Origin: Trichocladium uniseriatum
Lineage: Eukaryota > Ascomycota > Sordariomycetes > Sordariales > Chaetomiaceae
Assembly: GCA_017139535.1 (NCBI GenBank)
Contig: WOUO01000006.1
Coordinates: forward strand, 248,001 to 312,000
Direction of reading: 5' to 3'
DNA: 64,000 nt
The notes under the pieces are model-generated. The model searched no databases. It saw only the letters and a program-made list of their open reading frames with translations, and was not told the origin of the DNA. Positions 20,129 through 32,675 of this stretch are shown piece by piece. The position numbers and the translations under genes were made by a program. Position 1 is the first letter of the stretch; every line of letters begins with the position of its first letter.

Positions 20129-21897
20129 GCTTTTTTTTGGGGTTGTTGTTGTTGGATAGTGGTTTGTGAGGGAAGAATGTTGGCCGGTACCTTTTGATGT
20201 ATTGAGTGAGAGGGTGGTGGTGGTGGTTTGCTTGGATGCGAAGGAGTTCGGGTCTGGAAAGGAGGATGGATGATATACCCATGGATCTGACGGATTTTGT
20301 GGGTTTTGGACTTTGAGAGACTGGGGACGGCTGTGTAGATTAAGACACAATAGAATGACACCATATTGCATTGATCTCCCCGTTTCCGGCCGTAGAAACT
20401 TTCATTGGATCATGCACTCCAGTACTCTACACACTTTTCCTATAAGTAATGTTGAGGAAGTATTATTTACCCGCTAGGTCCTCTCCACCCCCCAATGCCT
20501 GGCACTACCAAGGTTCCGTTTCTCCACTCGGCGCTCCGCGCCGGGCCCGAGGTGGGGCCTTCCCCGTTCTTCGGCCGGGCCTTCGGCGGCTCCCTCCGGC
20601 CGAGGCCGGAGACAACCCGGCAGCACGGAACCGGGAGGTGGGTAATTCAAAACGGGTATCAGGGGATACTGCTGTATGTTTGGTCTAATAATTAAGAAGC
20701 CGGGTAGGAGCGGCCTGGACGGAAGGAAAATCAATCGGGAGTGGTGAGCGCTGCGCGAGCGCAGAGGTCCATGTGTAGGAAAATAGGCGTGGAGGGGCCG
20801 CTTGCCCTTGGTTACTCATCTCTACATGGTCAGAGGAGCGAGGCTTCTTTCTTACGGGGTAAAAATCAATTTTAAGAAGCCTTTCAGGGCATCTCCTTCT
20901 CCTTTGCTTCTTTTCCCCGAGTTACAATTGTTACTCTTTCTTATCCTTTTCCCCGCATTCTTCTCTGTCAAACAGTTCTTGCTCTATTATCCATGTACAG
21001 TTGAGGTAAAGAACGTCAACTGCCTAGCATGGAATTTTACCACGTTCACCGTTGGGCACAATGGTCGAGAACGCCTGGAAAAGCGCCCGGCAAGGCAGAT
21101 ACATCTGGTGCATGGGCGAGAACACCCGAGACTGCCGAGAATAGGTACTTACCAAGGTACCTCAGTATCATCTAGGAAGGAAATAATATTCCGTGTGCCT
21201 GGTCGCCGTATGTCCAGTGCTGGGTAGGCAGACTCGAGGCTTCAGGCTCTATCCGTCCAGTACCTAAGCAGGTACCTATAAAACTCGACTGTTGGTTGCC
21301 TGCCACATCCCTACCGATGGGCACATTTCAGGCCGGCCCGCAGCCGCGCCATCCTGCACATACCCGAGTCTCGAGCGTTAGGCGCCAGTAACGCGTCAGT
21401 TTACTTGGCTAAACTTTGGAAATTGGGGGCCTTCCTGGTAGGCCTCAAGGCATGCAGACCCGCCAGGAAATGGCGACGGGAAGCAGCAACAAATGAAATG
21501 GTTCAACGTGGGGCTTCAAACAGAAGCTCAATGTTTTATTCGCGCGACTCGCAGTTTTGTTGTTGCTCGCTTCACAACTTTCGTTTGCCCTCCAGCTTGC
21601 TGAATGGGCGGCAAAGCAGATATTCCACAAAAAACAGACAGAGAAATACTTGACTGCCCCAAATCCGCGTTTCAGTCCATCACTGGGGTGGATGATTGGT
21701 CAGGACGAGGAGTCTTTGCGGCTTAGCACTACCTGCCCTAAACTTTCGGTTCTTCCTCGATTCTTTTTCTTTTGCTCCCTACTTTATTTTCGCGAAACAG
21801 CGTTCCTTTTCCCCCACCTCTCTCACCTCCCACGTTCCAGTTTCTTGCACTCAGGTTTTTAAACTCGACTTCCCCTCGGATTTTTTCTGCCCACATC
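20129..21897. other. Intergenic, permease to giant DUF gene
   Basis: About 1.77 kb. Its left half contains GC-rich foldable DNA (20512-20762, listed separately). The right half has pyrimidine-rich stretches and AGGTACCT-like motifs (for example near 21160 and 21270), and probably holds the promoter and leader of the giant gene. No coding region is supported. Confidence 0.55.
20512..20762. repeat. GC-rich cluster of inverted repeats
   Basis: GGTTCCG (20512-20518) and CGGAACC (20626-20632) form an outer inverted repeat. Inside lie a 6-bp stem with a 3-nt loop (CGGCGC/GCGCCG, 20529-20543) and a perfect 8-bp stem with a 2-nt loop (CTCCGGCC/GGCCGGAG, 20594-20611). A further hairpin GCGCT/AGCGC is at 20748-20762. 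No open frame spans it. It could be a relic of a transposable element, a structured transcript or merely GC-rich DNA. Confidence 0.4.
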
Positions 21898-24800
21898 ATG
21901 CAACATTTGCAGTCCCAGATCATGGAACAGTCGGTTTTTCATCACTTGGCGCTGCCGCAGCGCCTTCCGCACTCTGAGGATGCCAATCTTGACGAAATCG
22001 AGGCCAGGCTGACTGATCACCTCCTCATGGCGGTTCGTCTCATGCGGGATTCTGCCGCCGGAGATGAACTGCGATCCGAGGCGTCGAGTGTTTGGGAACG
22101 CATACGGCAATGCTTGGCCCTCTCCAAGGCCATCACCCGCGACGGCAGAGTCGATAAGATGCGCCTATTGTCCGAATTCAGAAGGATGACGCCGCTTGAC
22201 GCGTTACTTGTTCATGTCCGTAGCCAGAATGCTGCTCTCCTAATCCATCGCCTGTCCGAGTAAGGTTTTCTGATTTGGATTTGGTCGGGTTGACGATCAA
22301 TTCGCTAACTGTTTGGCAGCTCGACTGACGAGGTCATCGTCGAAGTCTTTGAGGCGTCCCCAAGAAGCGAAGACGTCCTCGCGGCGGAAAACGCCCTCCA
22401 GTGGGACTTTCCCGGCAGTGCTTTCGCCATCCCATTGGCGACCTTCAACAATGACAACTTCCAAGTGGCCCTTGCCGACTTCCTGGAGCAAGCCTCCCTT
22501 GAATCCACCAAAGCCTTCGGCGCCCATTCCTTCAAAGCCGGCGTCGAAAGCTACGAGAACCGGGACACGGCGAACCCCGCAATCATCAGCTCGCTCTTGA
22601 TGGCAATCATTGAGGAGAATGGACGCAGATTGTCGACTCCTCTGCTCCAGAAGCGGGTGCGGGATGATGTCTGTTGGTTCAAGGCCCGCAGACCGTGGCG
22701 TCGCTCTCCTCACTGGCTTGTGCTCCGAGTTGCCGTCTCCCGCTACCTCATGCTTGCACTCGGGGCAGAGCTGGCTCGGTTCGAGTACAAATTCTGCCTC
22801 TGCCTCTGCTTGGCCAAGTTCTTGGAGGCGACCCAACCGTATCTCGAGGCCGACCTGGTCCATTTTCTGAAGGCGAAACTGTGCCGGCGGTTAGCCAAGC
22901 TCGACATGGAGAGAGACAGCGTTCAAGACCAGCACCAGCTACGAAAGGTTGACCGCCTCTTCGCGCGTCTGATCCCAACCATCGACCCAATCATTCAAGC
23001 CGCCGTTCACCGCGTACAGTCAGAGTGGGATGCATTCAAACAGGCCTCCACCAAGGATATTCCACCCTTACCACGAAGAGCTGCGCAGTCGGATACAAGG
23101 CTTCCCTTACGGATCAGCGGCGAGTTGCTGCAACGAACCTTGGTCTCGTCGAACAGAATGATAAAGGGCCACAAGCCAAGATGGATACCTCCATCCAACT
23201 TCGATCCTTCATCCCTGACCAACGAGCATTTTGCTAGTTTTGCTAGGCCCTTTCTCCAGATCGCTGAGCAAGAGGATGGAGCCCAGAAGTTCCTTCGCTC
23301 AAGTTTCGGAAGTGCAGACATCGCATGCCTCCAGATACGACGCCTTATCGAGGACGGGCTGTCGCTGTACCGAGGCAACGCAGGCCAAATGAGTCTCTTG
23401 ATCCTCGATGTCATGGAACTCTGGATGAGACTCGACATGATAACGTGCCACAAATTCCCGCTCCTCCGGCAGTATCATCCCGTCTTCACGCCCGAAATTA
23501 TGGAGGTTCTCCATCTGGCACTCCACAAGGATATGGTTCGCCTGCAAACCATCCAGTCATATCTTGTGTCTCGGATCAAGTCATGCGGTGGCTCCAAGGC
23601 CACCGTATTTGACGATCCAACTAATGGCTGCTTCGCGCGAAGGTACTACGACGAAGGTCCGTTGACTGAGGAGATGGATGCCTTGCGCCAGGAAATCGAA
23701 GAGGATGCCAGCGAGCAAAAACAAGTCAAGCTAGATGAATGGCGGCGCAAGAGTGCCGAGTACGAGGAGTTGACCAGGCAGGTCAACGAAAGCGCATGTA
23801 TTCTCATCGTCAATGAGGATGATCCCTATGGCATGGGAGAGCATATCCAGCGTCGCTGCCCCCGGTGTCAGGCGATCTGGAAGCTGGACCGGCTCCGCAT
23901 GCAAATCTACGAGCACCCGCTTCCATCTGACAATTTCATGGTTAAGGTGGTCGTGTTTGAGCTACTCTGCCCTCGGGACTTTGCCGCCTATCGCGATACC
24001 ACCTGGATGGTCTTGTCGCGGCTCGCCTCCTTGGTTCAGTCCTCAGGAGTTGAACCCAAGTGCCGCCTACGCGAGTACCCTACCTTTGCCGAACTCGATA
24101 CCGACACGGAACCTAGTTTCACCCTAGCATCCGTGACCAAATCTTGTAAGTGTACCCTGCTGTTACCATTCGCGTTGGAGCAGGCCTCGGGTCGCTTTAT
24201 TACGTATTGCTAATAATACCGTGCTTGTACCACTAGTCCTGCAGACTCATTACGCCAACATCTACTTCCCAGTGGAGTGGGAAGGTAGCCGAGACGCGGT
24301 GTGCAAGCCGAACGGGTTGAAGCTGGCCTATTTTGACGCAAAAAGCGGAATCTGGACCGGACGGGCACGGCAGAGGCCACAGTTTGCCCACCACGTTCAA
24401 CTCCAGTTGCCACAGAATTCCCCATTGCGTGTCCTCCTCAGCGGCAAAAGTTTTGCAGCAAAGGGCGACGGACCCTCCTCGTACGAAATTATGGCTACCC
24501 AGATGAGCTGCCCCTCGGGTCTGAACCCCCACGAGTTCCTCGCCTTCAAGACGCTGATGTCGGGCACCGCTCAACGCTGGGTATCAATACTGGTGGAGCT
24601 GGGGTCAACCAACCTGAACTGGTCGAGTGAAGCCAGCACAATGCTGCTCAATCACCTGGCGCTGCACTGCGGTCCGCCATCCGAGCAGGGCGACAACCTG
24701 AGACTGATTCACTCTGTTTTCCGCGACGCCCACTTCGTTGAGAAGCTACTCGAACAAGTGAACTCTCGACTCTCGAATCTCGCCGCGCTGGCAAGCTGGA

Positions 24801-27800
24801 GGGAAGCATATCTGATGGGGACGATAATCACTCTGGCGCTTCGTATTCTCGACCTGGCTGCTGCCGCGAAGTTGGGAGCCGAGATTCACCAGAAGGCCCT
24901 CGGTTCCGTCCTGAAGGCCCGAGAGATCTGTGTCCGCTGGTTTAGGCTCCTTCGGGAGGATATTTTGACATCCCCAGATACGGCCGCGGCTCAACAGTTG
25001 CAGCAGCGTGCTCTCGCCGCGGCTCTGTTGTGCCGGCGCACCTTCGTCATCCACCTGGAGCAGTCTATCCCTTTCGATTCCGCATCACTGGCAGCTTACA
25101 TCGAGGCCACCATTGCCACGCAGGAGAACATGGTGCGCAACATCTACTCGCTTCCGCCGACTATGCTGCAAGATGTGGTGTCTGCCATCAAGCTTTCTTA
25201 TCATCTAAAGCGGCTCATTTTGTGCTCGATCGACGAGAACCCAGAGGGGCTCTGCGACGCCCTGGGGCAGTTCGGGCTTGACGCCGACCGAATCGGGTCG
25301 GCAAACTCGCAAATAACCATTGACCGCGGTGGCTGGGTGTCTTGTGATATTGCTGAGACTGAAACTGAGAGTCACCAGGTGGTGAACCTGGATTTGTTTC
25401 TGGGCACACTTCTTGTGAACGGGAAACCTATTGGGGTAAGTCTGACCGGGCGAATTCCATCGGCATGCTTGATTCTAAGACTAACAGGCGTGGGCAGAAA
25501 CTACCTCAGAATTCGCAGAACTCGTTGGTGATCAGGGAGCTCTTTGGCGATCAGCCCCTCAGAGTGTTACCGTCATCGATTTTGGGCATGACCTATGGTA
25601 AGTGCGCTGCAACACCACTATTGCCGAGGTTTTGGCTTGGAATGACTGACGTCTTGGTGGATTAGCTCTCACCATTCGGCCGAACGGGTTTACCGTGCAC
25701 ATCGGGTACGAAGGCCGGGACACAATTATCATGGCCCGATCAAGGGTGGCTCGGATCCGCCTAATTCCTCGGGACAAATTCCACAGCGGAAACATATGGG
25801 ATCTCCCGGGCCCCTTGGTGGATCGACGTATACACTGGCTGTACGTGTTTCTGCTCTGGAAATACTGGGATTGCTCAAAATTGGCTAACAACTGACCACC
25901 AGCGACCTGGATACCGGGGACGTCTACATTGCGCCCCTGGCCAGACCATGGGACACAATCAACCGGATTCACACTTGGGTCATGAACATCCACAGGCGTG
26001 ATTGCTGGAGGATTTGTCCTGGTCCTGATCGGCCACGCGAGACTGTTGTGGACCCTCTAAGTCCTCTTTTCCAACGAGTCGGAAGAATCTTAGAAGGCCT
26101 AGCTGACAGACGAGACTTGCTTGTCACGCAACCATCTCGGCAAAACGCCGGCCTGGAAGTCAAGATCGAGCAGCTACAGCTCATGTTTTTTGTCAGCCCC
26201 AAGCAGCGCCTGCGTTCGCCACAGCTGGGGCTTGAGATTGATCCGAACCAAGATGCTGGAACCTGGTACGGCCTGACGAGCAAGCTCGTCTGTCGCAGTG
26301 TCGACAACCCATCTCGTCGAATGATGCTGGTCCCCATGGGCCAATTGTCCACCAGAAGATGGGGATGCCACGTCACGGTTGACATTGAGAAGGACGGCAA
26401 ATATGGTAAATTTACCATTAACGACACCCTTGGCAGGATAGACTGCGCCGCGGAACCCGCGCTCATATACACTAAGGCGCTGCTGCACGCCCACACGTCG
26501 TTCTTGCTTCCTGACCCCTTGACGGGGCGGACCGGAGCTGAGGAGAGTCTCGATTGGCTTCATTCGGGAATCTGCCGTCCGTGGACGGTGCTTGTCAACC
26601 AAGCGGCGATCTTGTCTCAAATTGCTCGCCTCACGCCGGTGCGAGAATACTACCCGTCAGACATGAAGGTCATGAAGACCGACCGGTGGAACGAGAGCCT
26701 CACCTGCCACATGCAGCATCCGCTGTATCGGCAGGTGGTTGAGGAGATCATGGCTATTTCGAAGGACCTGGAGGCATTTGTCACTACCGCTGGCGCTCTT
26801 CCCGGGGTTTGCCATGATCTTCCTCTTCCCGGCGACGCGCACCTAACTACGAGAGCATTGGCCCGTCGCCGACTGTATGAGAGAAGGGGCGCCGGTCAAG
26901 CTGACGAACAAACATCTGCTGCCGCGGACCATCTGTACATGCCTCGAGATAGGTCGTCACCCTCAGAGCCCCGGTACGCAACTGTCATGGAAATCACACA
27001 TCTCCTACGAACGAAGCCTTCATCGTTCAACACGCCTAGCAACCTAGCCACCATCCTTTCCCAAGGAAACATCATCGGTAGCTATGGTGCTGAGTACGAG
27101 ACCGTGTCTCTAAGTGATCGGATGCGTGCCGACATTCGGGAGAACTGGGGCTCCCTCGTTGAATCTTGTCGCCGCAGCCAGTCATCTTACAGCCTCATAT
27201 TTCTCTTCGCAACCTTGTCGTTCCGACATAACATTGATGACGGTCTCCTCAAGGCGCTCTTGGCGTTTGCCATCTTCGGCGAGCTCCAGACCCTGTCTCT
27301 CCCACCCTGGCCCTCATACTTTAACTTTCGCCCAGATAGCAACCCGAAGGTGGATGATATTGCGAAATTAATCCATCCCTTCAGAATTCCGGCTCCCGAA
27401 GACGATGGGGGGGCGTTGGGTAATCTCTTAACTGCCAAGCAACGCCGCAAGATGACAGTGGTGAAGGACGCGCACGAGATGAGAAGCGACGAGCATTGTC
27501 GTTCTCTCGCCAAATTCCTTCTTGCTCAGTGGCCGTGCCGAGAGCCTGACACGTCGGAGCTTCAGAGCGCTAATTTCTTAGTTGATATCAGTGCTGCTCT
27601 CAAGGCTATCGGCCCAGAGTGGCTGCGCCGGTACCATAACAGAGAGCTCTCTCTTCATCTGAGCCAAGTCCAGCTCATTCTGGATCGCCATCGCTCAGAT
27701 TGGAAGTATGAACTTCCGAAAGCAATCGCGTCTGAAGAGATCTTCGGGCTACCTGGGCTGCTTCGAGGGGACGTGATTCCTAGGTTGGACTCTGACCTCC

Positions 27801-30800
27801 TAGGAAAACCCTTTGACCCGAGTTCTTTCATCATGGCGACAAGAGATTTACCGGTTGAATGGATCCCCCTCGCCAGCATCCCTCAGGGTGACCGCCAGTC
27901 TTCTGTGCCCATTCGCAATAACCGAGCAGTCGCTAGCAACGCAAGGCCGAGAGTCTCTGCCGAGGAGGCAAGAGGGCACATCAACGAGCTTCAAGAGATT
28001 ATCGATAACCTAACGAAGAGCAAGTCGTTGGTGCGCAAAACCTATGCCCGAGATCTTCTGAAAAGCCTCGAGGCGTTCAAGAACCTCAGGACGCCCCAGC
28101 AGTTGGCCACGTTCCTCTGTCTCCGCGATAACGCAATGGCGACGTCAGAGTTTATCCGCGCCTTTACATTGCTGAAAGAGTCACTCGAGAGGCCAACATC
28201 CTCAATGTCGTCTCGCCGAATCAAGTGGCTTCAGCTGGGGGGTCTCTGGCCGGCGATCACCACAGTTTCATTGCTGGAGCAACTGCGTTCGACAGCCAAC
28301 CCGTGTTTTGGGGGCCGGATGCGGGATGCGTTGATTTCCTTCGGACTGGCTCTAACAAAGCTCCAACGCGACATGCGGCTGAACGACTGTGTTCTGGCTG
28401 GCGACACATCGCGCTTCCAGGATGAGGAAGCCAACCTCGGGCACATCAACTGGAAACCCCAGGACCGCCCCGATTGGTTGCTACTAGAAATCGACTCGAA
28501 CCTCCTCATCCGGCCCGACCAGGTCGACGTGGCCCTGGCTACCATCTCGCCAGCGTCAGGCACAAACTCAGTCCTACAGATGAACATGGGACAGGGCAAA
28601 ACCTCATGCATCATTCCAATGGTTGCTGCTGCGATGGCGGACAGGAAATCCCTCGTACGCATCATTGTTCCAAAGGCGCTTCTCCTGCAGACTGCCCAGC
28701 TGCTCCAGTCTCGTCTCGGCAGGATTCTGAATCGGCATGTAGGGCATATCCCCTTCTCTAGACGGACGCCAACGAAAGAGGACAGCATTCGGCTCTATTA
28801 CGAGATACACAAGCGCACCCTGAAAGCGGGGGGTGTGATGGTGTGCCTCCCGGAGCACAATCTGTCATTCTTGCTGAGCGGCCAGCAGCGGATTTTAGAC
28901 AACAAGGTCAATGAGGCAAGACCTATGATCAAAGTGCACTCCTGGTTGCGGTCCGTCTGCCGTGACGTTCTGGACGAGTCGGACTACACCTTGGCGGCCC
29001 GGACACAACTCATCTATCCCTCCGGCTCGCAAATGTCTGTTGATGGCCACCCGCACCGTTGGAAAGTTGCGCAAGCCCTCCTCAGCCTTGTTGATCTCCA
29101 CCTTCATGGCCTACAAACCTCATACCCCCAATCAATTGAGGTTGTCAGGCGACAGGGCGGGGGGTTTCCGCTTATCTACTTTGTCCGCCCCGATGTCGAG
29201 AACGAGCTGCTCAAGCGTCTGGCGGCAGATGTTACCAAAGGACACGGCGGCATCCTTCCTGTGAGCACATTTGATGCCCGGGAGCGTGCGGCCGTTCGGG
29301 ACTTCCTTACCCCAGGCACCCACAAACTGAAACCCACCACTCTTGAGAGGATCAGGAACCTGCGCCCGGACAGGCCTCAAGTGAGGCAGACGGTCTACCT
29401 CGTCCGCGGACTGCTCGTCAACCGCATCTTGATCATGACGCTCAAGAAGCGCTGGAACGTGCAGTATGGCCTCCGCCCTAATTCGGACCCAGTTGCGGTT
29501 CCTTACCACGCCAAAGGCGTTCCGAGCGAGCAATCAGAATGGGGTCACCCCGATGTCGCTATCCTCTTCACCTGTCTGGTGTTCTACTACGACGGTGTCG
29601 ATGAAAGCCAGTTGCGGTTGGCCTTAGCTCGCGTGCTCAAGTCAGACGACCCGTCGACCGAATACGACAAATGGGTGCAGTCCTCGGATGAATTCCCTGC
29701 ATCCGTCCGGGCGTGGAATACAATCAATGTCGAGGACGACGAGCAAGTGCGCGAGATTTGGAAGGCGGTGCGGTACCGGGTCGTAGTCATCGACTACTTC
29801 CTGAACAACTTCGTCTTTCCTCAACATGCAAAGCAGTTCCGGGTAAAACTACAGTCGAGCGGCTGGGATGTCCCATTGTTCTCGGTGGAGCCGGCATCAG
29901 CGGCAGCCGGTATGAACGGCTCTGCCGAAGATCAACTTTCGAAGAAGGCACGACTGCGGGCCCTCACGACGGGATTCAGCGGGACAAACGACAACCGAAC
30001 CATGCTGCCGCTCACGATCCAGCAGGCAGACCTGCCGACGTTGTCGCACACCAACGCCGAGGTCCTGACGTATCTGCTGCATGACCGGTCTCGTAGGTGC
30101 GAGGTCATCACAAACCTCAGAGGCGGCCGTGCGACGGAACGCGAATTGCTGTGCATGTTGAGGGCGAAGAATATTCGAATCCTCATCGACGCCGGGGCCC
30201 AAATCCTTGAGATGGACAATAAAACACTCGCCAGGACGTGGCTTGAAATTGACCAGCGGTGCGAGGCTGCGCTGTATTTCGACGCGACCAACAAGCCGTG
30301 CGTTATCTCAAAGGAGGGTCGTGAGACGCCTCTGTTGGCGTCGCCGTATGCCGATGATCTGACCAAGTGTCTGGTGTATCTCGACGAGGCACACACTAGA
30401 GGGACCGATCTCAAGTTCCCTCTCGACGCTCGCGGTGCCCTCACGGTTGGCCAGGGCCAGTCAAAGGACCATACCGTTCAAGGTTTGTGCCAACCTCTCT
30501 GGTATATCTAATGTGGCAGTGCTGACACTGGGACCACAATTAGCTGCCATGCGATTGCGCCAACTGGGGACGAGCCAGTCCATCACGTTCTTCATCCCGC
30601 CTGAGGTACGCCAAGTCATTGCCGACCTCCGGAAAAAGTCGAAGTACGACAGCATCGACTCGCATGATGTGTAAGTGGACCCAGCAGAGCGTTTCACCCT
30701 TTGTTACAGTTCTGTACTAACAGTTGATTTGATTTAGAATCTGCTGGCTTCTCGACAATTCCTGCGACAGCATCGAGCAGCTGCAGCCGCTGTACTACTC

Positions 30801-32281
30801 GCAAGGTATCGACTTCTGTCGGAGAACACAAGCCGCCCTCGATAACCCTGGCTACCTGTCCGATCGCGACCACCGTGCCAAATACGTGTCGGCTATCCGA
30901 CAAAATGAGCTGCAGACGCTGCAGGAGATGTACGAGCCAAAGTCCAAGGGGGCCAAACACGGCGACTTCAAATCGTCGCACCCCAAGGTGGCTGCATTCG
31001 CCGAGCAGCTCAACCAGCGGCGCAAGGGCTTCCAAGACACGGGACGTGCCGTGCATGGTTCAGCACTTCAGGAAGTCGAACAGGAGCGTGAAGTTGCTTT
31101 TGAAGTCGAGGCAGTCCGCCAGGTGAAGAAGCCGGTGCAGTACGACGCGCTGGGCTTTCCCGGCCTCCACCCAGATATCGAGGTCTTTGCCCGCACTGGG
31201 AGACTGCCCATCGACAGCCATGCCGTCTCGCATGTCTTCCAGCTACTTTCGATGACTGCTCTAGGCCGCAAGCATAGGGTGTCGCCCAGGGGCAGCCACG
31301 CGCAGTCCAAGCTGTATGTGTCGGGCGAGTTCAACCGGACGGTGAAGCTCTATACCTATGCTGCTCCGGATAACTTTCTGGTAAGCCTTACATGCCGATC
31401 CCTAGCTCAGTCCCATCTAGTATGCTAACGGAACACACTAACAGCGCCCCGTCAACTGGGTCCTCTGGAGCGGACTCATCGAGACCGCCATCGTCCTCAT
31501 CCCGGAGGAAGCCGAGCAAGTGATTCGAATGATGCACGTCAAGAAAACGCACGCCACAATCCATCTCATCACGTACGCATCGCCCGTCACAAAAAAGATG
31601 ATGGAATTCAGCAACCTCTCCTTTTTCAGCATGCCGTCGTTGCCAGAGGACTGGACGGCACCGCAGTGGCTCAAAACCCAGCTTGGCCTGCTCGCAGGCA
31701 GACTGTACTTTGAGTGGCAGGAGTACGAGGCGCTGTGCAAATTCTTCAGTGTGGAAGATGAGACGGACGACGGTTCGGTGGCCCTGGACGACGAGGAATC
31801 CGAAGTTGATGACGAGAAAGAAGATGGCAACGAGGACGAGGCAGGCAAAGCAGCAGCGCCTCCCAAGAAAAGCCAGACCGCCATGACCTCGTTCTCACCG
31901 CGGCCGCTGACATTCCTCCAGGAGTGGCTGGCTATTCGCAGGCTCGGACAGGACTTTGTGCACACGCCCATGGGGTTCCTGACGCAGGGCAAGGCGCTGC
32001 AGGCGAGCCACCCGTTCTTTTCCGAGGGGAGCTCATCGCCGGAGCCGGCTGTGGTTGGGGATGCGCTGGCGGGGAGAAGAGTTGTAGGCGGCTCGGGCAG
32101 TGGCAGCCGCTGGAAGGGAGATGAGGATGGCCAGGCTGATGAGGGTGAGGTATTTGATGGGATTGATGATATGGGTGCTAATGTGGGAGATGTGGATGGG
32201 GATGAAGAGGTCGAGGAGGTGGTGTATGATGATAGCGAGTGGTTTGACTCGGATTTGGAGACCGAGACGGACTCGGAGTAG
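21898..32281 (+). CDS. Giant DUF6606/DUF3638/DUF3645 P-loop protein
   Basis: Function unknown; relatives are often labelled ubiquitin hydrolase-like without experimental basis known to me. Nine exons: 21898-22259, 22320-24145, 24237-25435, 25498-25597, 25666-25840, 25903-30482, 30544-30670, 30738-31380 and 31445-32281. All joins keep frame with GT-AG borders, giving 3282 residues. The N-terminus (VFHHLALPQRLPHSEDANLDEIE) is the DUF6606 opening. A P-loop (NMGQGKTSCIIPM) starts DUF3638 near residue 2117, with DVLDESDYTL near 2245. DUF3645 is the GFSGTNDNRTMLPLTIQQADLP block near 2577, and a DEAH-like Walker B (LVYLDEAHTRGTDLKFP) lies near 2714. The acidic C-terminal tail alternates Asp/Glu runs with short basic patches. 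P-loop plus DEAH suggests an NTPase related to helicases, but the nucleic-acid-binding motifs are not obvious to me. ATG 21922 is an alternative start. Confidence 0.88.
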
Positions 32282-32675
32282 TGATGTTAGAGTACTGGTG
32301 TTGGAGAGCAATGTTGGGTTGTATGGATGTTGGAGTATTAATGTTGGTTTGCATTGGAGACAATTGATTTACACATTGCTGCCACACCGCATCGGTGGCT
32401 TCAAGTGATGTTGCATGTCGCTAGAAACATACAAGACAGGAAACTGCCGCGTCCTCTTTTCCTCTCTCAACGACCATACCCCCATTCCAACCAGTCAAGG
32501 GTCGAGGTTGTTTGAAGGAAGCGAAGTGTAACGGAAGTCGCCAAGTAGGTCATATAATTGATAAATACACACGTGACTCACACGAGGATAAATTGACAGT
32601 CCGTGTTTTCAGACTCGGGCATCCCCCGGACCGGCCCTATCAACTCACAAAGGGAGAAGACGTTCCCTCAGATCC
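32282..32675. other. Intergenic, giant gene to kinase-like gene
   Basis: About 390 bp with no gene; a plausible short promoter for the kinase-like gene, which is co-oriented with the giant gene. Confidence 0.55.

Noticed and set aside
20460..20800. Called transposon remnant at first sight because of GC-rich palindromes.
   Set aside because: No terminal repeats with target-site duplication and no transposase or reverse-transcriptase similarity; kept only as an inverted-repeat cluster.
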